Shown here in pieces: positions 13,303 through 16,253 of a DNA stretch of 16,253 nt. A program made the translations under genes and the position numbers. Within the stretch, counting starts at the first letter, position 1, and every line of letters begins with the position of its first letter. The DNA comes from Anaerolineales bacterium (GTDB taxonomy: Bacteria; Chloroflexota; Anaerolineae; Epilineales; JAANWY01). The notes below the pieces were generated by a model. It searched no databases and was not told where the DNA came from. It saw only the letters and a list, made by a program, of their open reading frames with translations. Where the stretch lies: assembly GCA_018263655.1 (NCBI GenBank), contig JAANWY010000238.1:1-16253 (forward strand), written 5' to 3'.

Positions 13303-14247
13303 TTACGCATAGCGGATGCGGGGGTCAACGAGGCCATAAACGAGGTCCGTCAACAGATTGATGAGCATGAAAGCGAGGACGATGTACAGCACGTCGGCCT
13401 GCAGCAGGGAGTAGTCCCGCCAGCCGATGGCTTGCAGCGTGAGCCGGCCCACCCCTGGCCAGGCGAAGACTGATTCCACAATGATGGCGCCGCTCAGCAG
13501 GTCGCCGGTTTGCAGGCCCAAGATGGTGATCACGGGGATGAGGGTGTTGCGCAACACGTGGCGCAGCGTGACGACACGCTCGCGCAAGCCTTTAGCGCGG
13601 GCGGTCCGGACGTAGTCTTGGTCCAACACGTCCAGCATCGATGAGCGCAGATAGCGCGTCAGTTTGGCCGCCAGGGCAATGCCGAGGGTGCATGCCGGCA
13701 TGATGAGGGACTTCAGGTGTTGTACCGGTTGCTCGCCGAACTTGGGCCGGCCCGATGGCGGCAGCAATCGTAACTGCAACCCGAACAGCAAGATCAGCAT
13801 GATGCCCACCCAGAACGCCGGCACGCCGAATGATAATGCTGAGAACAGCGTCGTGACAAAATCGAAGATGCTGCCGGGGTGCAGAGCGCTCAGGATGCCC
13901 AGGGGGAAAGAGATCAGCACCGCGACGATGGCGGCAGAAAACGCCAGCTCGATGGTGGCCGGCACGCGCTGCGCAATCAGCGTATTGACCGGGTACTTGT
14001 TGATAAATGAATAGCCCATGTCTCCGCGCAGGGCGTTGCCCAGCCAGGTCACATACTGGACCGGTAGCGGTTTATCGAGACCGAATCTTCTCGTCAGTGC
14101 CGCCAGTTGTTCATCCGTCGCGTTGGGGCCGGCGATGTTCTTGGCCGGATCGCCGGGGATTAAGTGAATGATCATAAACACGGCCATCGATACGAGCAGC
14201 AAGGCCGGAATCATCTGCGCAAGTCTTCGAAGTAGATATTTGCCCAA
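13303..14247 (-). CDS. dppB: Peptide ABC transporter permease, DppB/OppB type
   Basis: Inner-membrane permease of 314 residues, partner of the DppC-like subunit. It has the family's N-terminal YLLRRLAQMIPALLLVSMAV helix, then IHLIPGDPA and a periplasmic region with RFGLDKPLPVQYVTWL and GDMGYSF. The ATPase-docking loop reads DYVRTARAKGLRERVV followed by HVLRNTLIPV. It ends DPRIRYA as usual. The TTG at 14247 is chosen because GAGGAAG precedes it at suitable spacing and the family begins at KYLLRRL. An in-frame GTG at 14283 would add 12 residues encoded by the adjacent palindrome. The gene lies 60 bp after the binding-protein gene and 48 bp before the dppC-like gene, so the three are probably one operon. 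Substrate could be peptides, nickel or oligosaccharides. Confidence 0.9.
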   Translation of the reverse strand: MGKYLLRRLAQMIPALLLVSMAVFMIIHLIPGDPAKNIAGPNATDEQLAALTRRFGLDKPLPVQYVTWLGNALRGDMGYSFINKYPVNTLIAQRVPATIELAFSAAIVAVLISFPLGILSALHPGSIFDFVTTLFSALSFGVPAFWVGIMLILLFGLQLRLLPPSGRPKFGEQPVQHLKSLIMPACTLGIALAAKLTRYLRSSMLDVLDQDYVRTARAKGLRERVVTLRHVLRNTLIPVITILGLQTGDLLSGAIIVESVFAWPGVGRLTLQAIGWRDYSLLQADVLYIVLAFMLINLLTDLVYGLVDPRIRYA

Positions 14248-14264
14248 GTCGACTTCCTCACCTG

Positions 14265-14296
14265 GTGAAGGGGCACGGTGCACCGTGCCCCTTCAC
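14265..14296. repeat. 32-bp perfect palindrome between dppA-like and dppB-like genes
   Basis: GTGAAGGGGCACGGTG is followed directly by its exact complement. On the mRNA it forms a GC-rich hairpin just after the binding-protein stop codon and before the dppB-like ribosome site. In such operons a hairpin here commonly leaves more stable message for the binding protein than for the permeases; that role is inferred. There is no T-run for a full terminator. Confidence 0.75.
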
Positions 14297-14307
14297 ACGC
14301 TTGGTCG

Positions 14308-15915
14308 TTACTGCGACAACCACACTTCGTGCAGCCAGATCTGCCCATCCATGTCGCTACGGAGTCCGTGGACGTGATCCTTGATCGCGTAGATCTGCTG
14401 TCGCCAGGCGATGGGGATGGTCCATCCCTGCTCGACCATGATCCTGAGAGCTTGACCGTACAGCTCCTTGCGCTCGGCTCGATCCTGGGATCGAGCGGCC
14501 TGGTCGGCCAGGCCCTTGTACTCGGGGAACCAGGTGTCGTTATCCGTGATGCCGAAGAAGTTGCGGAAGGGCCGGCAGCAAGCGGCCCCTTCGAAGAGAC
14601 CCTGGGGATCCACCGTGGCGTCGCCGGTGCCGTGGGATACGATCGTGAACTCACTGCCGATGAGCTTGGGCCAATACTGCGGCAGCTCCGTCGGCAGAAT
14701 CTCGATGTCGACGCCGATCTTCGCCAGATCTTGCTGATACACCTGGGCCATGTCGAGATAGAGGCCGGACGCACCTCGGATCAGTATTGAGGTCTCGAAG
14801 CCGTCGGGATAGCCGGCTTCCGCCAGCAACTCTTGCGCCTTGTCCAGATCGAAGGTGTAGTAGTCGGCCAAATCCTCGTCGTAGATCCATGAACTTTCAG
14901 CAACAGGAATGACCGTCATGTTCCCTTCACCGCTGAAGGCGAGCAGATTGATCTTCTCGCGGTCGACAGCGAAGTTCAGGGCTTGGCGCACGAGCTGGCT
15001 GTCGAACGGTTCCTCGTTGATGTTCATTAGGAAGGCGTAGAAGTGGAAGCCAGGCGGGCTCATGTCGACGGTGACGTCTTCGGCTTCCTCCAGCAGGGCC
15101 TTATCTGCCAGCGGCACGAACCACAGGGCGTCAATGGAGCCGGCGAGCAGGTTGACCATGCGCGCCTGCGGATCGGGGATGGGTTTCACGACGACTTCGT
15201 CGAGATAGGGTAATCCCTCCTGCCAATAGTCGCCAAACGCAGTGAGCGTCAGGTGATCGCCGGGTACCCATTCGGCAAACTCGAACGGTCCAGTGCCGAC
15301 GGGCACGGTCTCAATGGTGTCGACGGCTTCCTGCGGATAGATGTAGAGCCGCGCGATGCCGTCGAGGGCCGAGTGGGTAATCTCGGTGTACTCGATGTCG
15401 ACAGTGTAATCGTCGACGACGGTGGCGCCGGCGCCCGTTGTGAAGCGGTCGCCCAGGTGGTGGCCGATCTCCTGATCCATCGCACGCTCAGCCGACCAGG
15501 CCACGTCCTCGGCCGTCATCTCGCGACCATTGTGGAACATAACGCCCTCTCGTAGATGTAGCCGGATGGTCTTCCCATCGTCGAGGACTTCCCACTCCTC
15601 GGCCAGCCACGGCTCGAAGCCGCCCTCGTCACTGAGGCGGATGGGGGCCTCGTAGATGGGGGCCTTGAACTCGAGGTTTTGTACGTCGTAGAAGGGATCG
15701 AAGTTGACGAAGTCAGCCCCTAACGACAAGTTCAGGGTGCCGCCGTATTGGGGCTCAGTCGGTGCGGCTTCGGCGGTGGGGGTGACCATGACCTGCTTCT
15801 CGACGACAACGGTCTCCTTGACGACTTCTCCGGCGGGTGCCGGCGCCTGGGCGCAGGCGGTCACCAGGCCGAGGGCCAAAATCGCGGTAAGCACGAAAAA
15901 CCATTTTGTACGCAT
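14308..15915 (-). CDS. dppA: Peptide ABC transporter substrate-binding lipoprotein (family 5, DppA/OppA type)
   Basis: Extracytoplasmic binding protein of 535 residues that delivers substrate to the DppB/DppC-like channel. Residues 1-20 are a lipoprotein signal (MRTKW, a hydrophobic stretch, lipobox LVTAC with Cys21 as lipidation site). A linker rich in Val/Glu/Lys and then Thr/Pro (about 28-55) precedes the mature fold, a Chloroflexota trait. Family landmarks follow: YGGTLNLSLG, the FEPWLAEEWEVLDDGKTIRL region, LREGVMFHNGREMTAEDV, GTGPFEFAEW, VRQALNFAVDREKI, and LLAEAGYPDGF. The ATG at 15915 has GAGGAG about 6 bases upstream. It is the first gene of the operon. The pocket residues cannot be read for specificity, so peptide is the default call. 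An unusual Cys-Cys pair (GAACCRPF) lies in the C-terminal part. Confidence 0.92.
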   Translation of the reverse strand: MRTKWFFVLTAILALGLVTACAQAPAPAGEVVKETVVVEKQVMVTPTAEAAPTEPQYGGTLNLSLGADFVNFDPFYDVQNLEFKAPIYEAPIRLSDEGGFEPWLAEEWEVLDDGKTIRLHLREGVMFHNGREMTAEDVAWSAERAMDQEIGHHLGDRFTTGAGATVVDDYTVDIEYTEITHSALDGIARLYIYPQEAVDTIETVPVGTGPFEFAEWVPGDHLTLTAFGDYWQEGLPYLDEVVVKPIPDPQARMVNLLAGSIDALWFVPLADKALLEEAEDVTVDMSPPGFHFYAFLMNINEEPFDSQLVRQALNFAVDREKINLLAFSGEGNMTVIPVAESSWIYDEDLADYYTFDLDKAQELLAEAGYPDGFETSILIRGASGLYLDMAQVYQQDLAKIGVDIEILPTELPQYWPKLIGSEFTIVSHGTGDATVDPQGLFEGAACCRPFRNFFGITDNDTWFPEYKGLADQAARSQDRAERKELYGQALRIMVEQGWTIPIAWRQQIYAIKDHVHGLRSDMDGQIWLHEVWLSQ

Positions 15916-15942
15916 TCTTTTCTCCTCTGTTTGTGTCTGTTA

Positions 15943-15964
15943 CCTTCACAACGCCTTCACAACG
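15943..15964. repeat. 11-bp tandem direct repeat in the dppA-like leader
   Basis: CCTTCACAACG occurs twice head to tail (15943-15953, 15954-15964), 28 bp upstream of the dppA-like start codon. It could be a regulator site or a simple duplication. Confidence 0.6.
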
Positions 15965-16017
15965 AATTTGTGGATTGATCGAACGCTTTGCTAGTGAAAG
16001 CGCGCGAGTGAGGGTGG

Positions 16018-16046
16018 AGCAAATTCGGTGAATCCCCAAATTTGCT
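16018..16046. promoter_or_regulatory. Operator-like dyad upstream of the dppA-like gene
   Basis: AGCAAATTCGG (16018-16028) and CCAAATTTGCT (16036-16046) form an inverted repeat with one mismatch and a 7-bp centre, about 100 bp before the operon's start codon. This is a plausible transcription-factor site; no convincing -35/-10 pair was found beside it. Confidence 0.35.
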
Positions 16047-16135
16047 GTGCAGTACCCTGATTGTCTTCTCGAACATCGTCATTGGGTGATCAAGTCAAGC
16101 CGGTCCTCCTTTCGGTCGATTTGACAAGGCCTCGG

Positions 16136-16253
16136 GTAAGCGTTCAGGGGGCAACCCATGGAGCATCCCTTCGACAGGCCCTTCGACAGGCCCTTCGACA
16201 GGCTCAGGACGCCGCTCAGGACGCCGCCTGAGTAGACCGAGGCGAAGCCGAGG
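16136..16253. repeat. Compound REP-like region with 12-bp tandem duplications
   Basis: GTAAGCGTTCAGG (16136-16148) matches the end of the inverted-repeat element at 5753-5875. It is followed by CCCTTCGACAGG three times in tandem (16167-16202) and GCTCAGGACGCC twice (16202-16225), then CCTGAGTAGACCGAGG and GCGAAGCCGAGG to the window edge. The CTTCGACAGGCTCAGGA core is akin to the palindrome at 12115-12152, and the CCTGAGTA part to the element at 4291-4473. Confidence 0.65.

Noticed and set aside
16093..16140. TTGACT and TTGTCA boxes upstream of the dppA-like gene as its promoter
   Set aside because: No acceptable -10 sequence lies at the right distance from either.
16167..16225. Tandem 12-mers as a CRISPR array
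   Set aside because: The units are contiguous with no spacers and are far shorter than CRISPR repeats.

Overview
The window looks like a chromosomal segment of a Chloroflexota bacterium, probably Anaerolineae- or Caldilineae-like. The best clue is the peptide-binding lipoprotein at its right end: after the lipobox it has a Val/Glu/Lys-rich then Thr/Pro-rich linker that is typical of Chloroflexota solute-binding proteins. High GC, GTG/TTG starts and many short palindromic repeats between genes agree. I see no tRNA, rRNA, CRISPR array or intact transposase.

Left block (1-4065, minus strand): a GH13 alpha-amylase-family enzyme cut by the window edge, preceded on its strand by a 731-residue protein that joins an ADP-ribosylglycohydrolase domain to two C-terminal beta-sandwich-like regions. 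A sigma70-type promoter lies upstream of the latter.

Middle block (4291-11787, plus strand): a nested palindromic repeat, an MFS drug-antiporter-like transporter, a second inverted-repeat element, a dual-specificity phosphatase, and a large PEP-synthase/rifampicin-phosphotransferase-like enzyme with an unusual C-terminal membrane anchor. Next comes a damaged second copy of that enzyme type, a 20-codon leader ORF, and an open 359-codon ORF that is a chimera of an ABC ATPase head, a MacB/FtsX-type periplasmic domain and a membrane-fusion-protein tail. From about 9.95 to 11.84 kb the DNA looks like a collinear gene cluster (phosphotransferase plus ABC efflux operon) shrunk by several internal deletions.

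Convergent intergenic zone (11788-12342): a broken Doc/Fic toxin fragment, a 143-bp MITE-like element beside it, a 38-bp perfect palindrome and a near-consensus minus-strand promoter with no intact gene after it.

Right block (12343-15915, minus strand): a dppA-dppB-dppC-like peptide importer operon without ATPase genes. A perfect 32-bp palindrome separates A from B and a 27-nt hairpin separates B from C. Its upstream region carries an 11-bp tandem repeat, a dyad, and REP-like sequence expanded by 12-bp tandem duplications at the window end.
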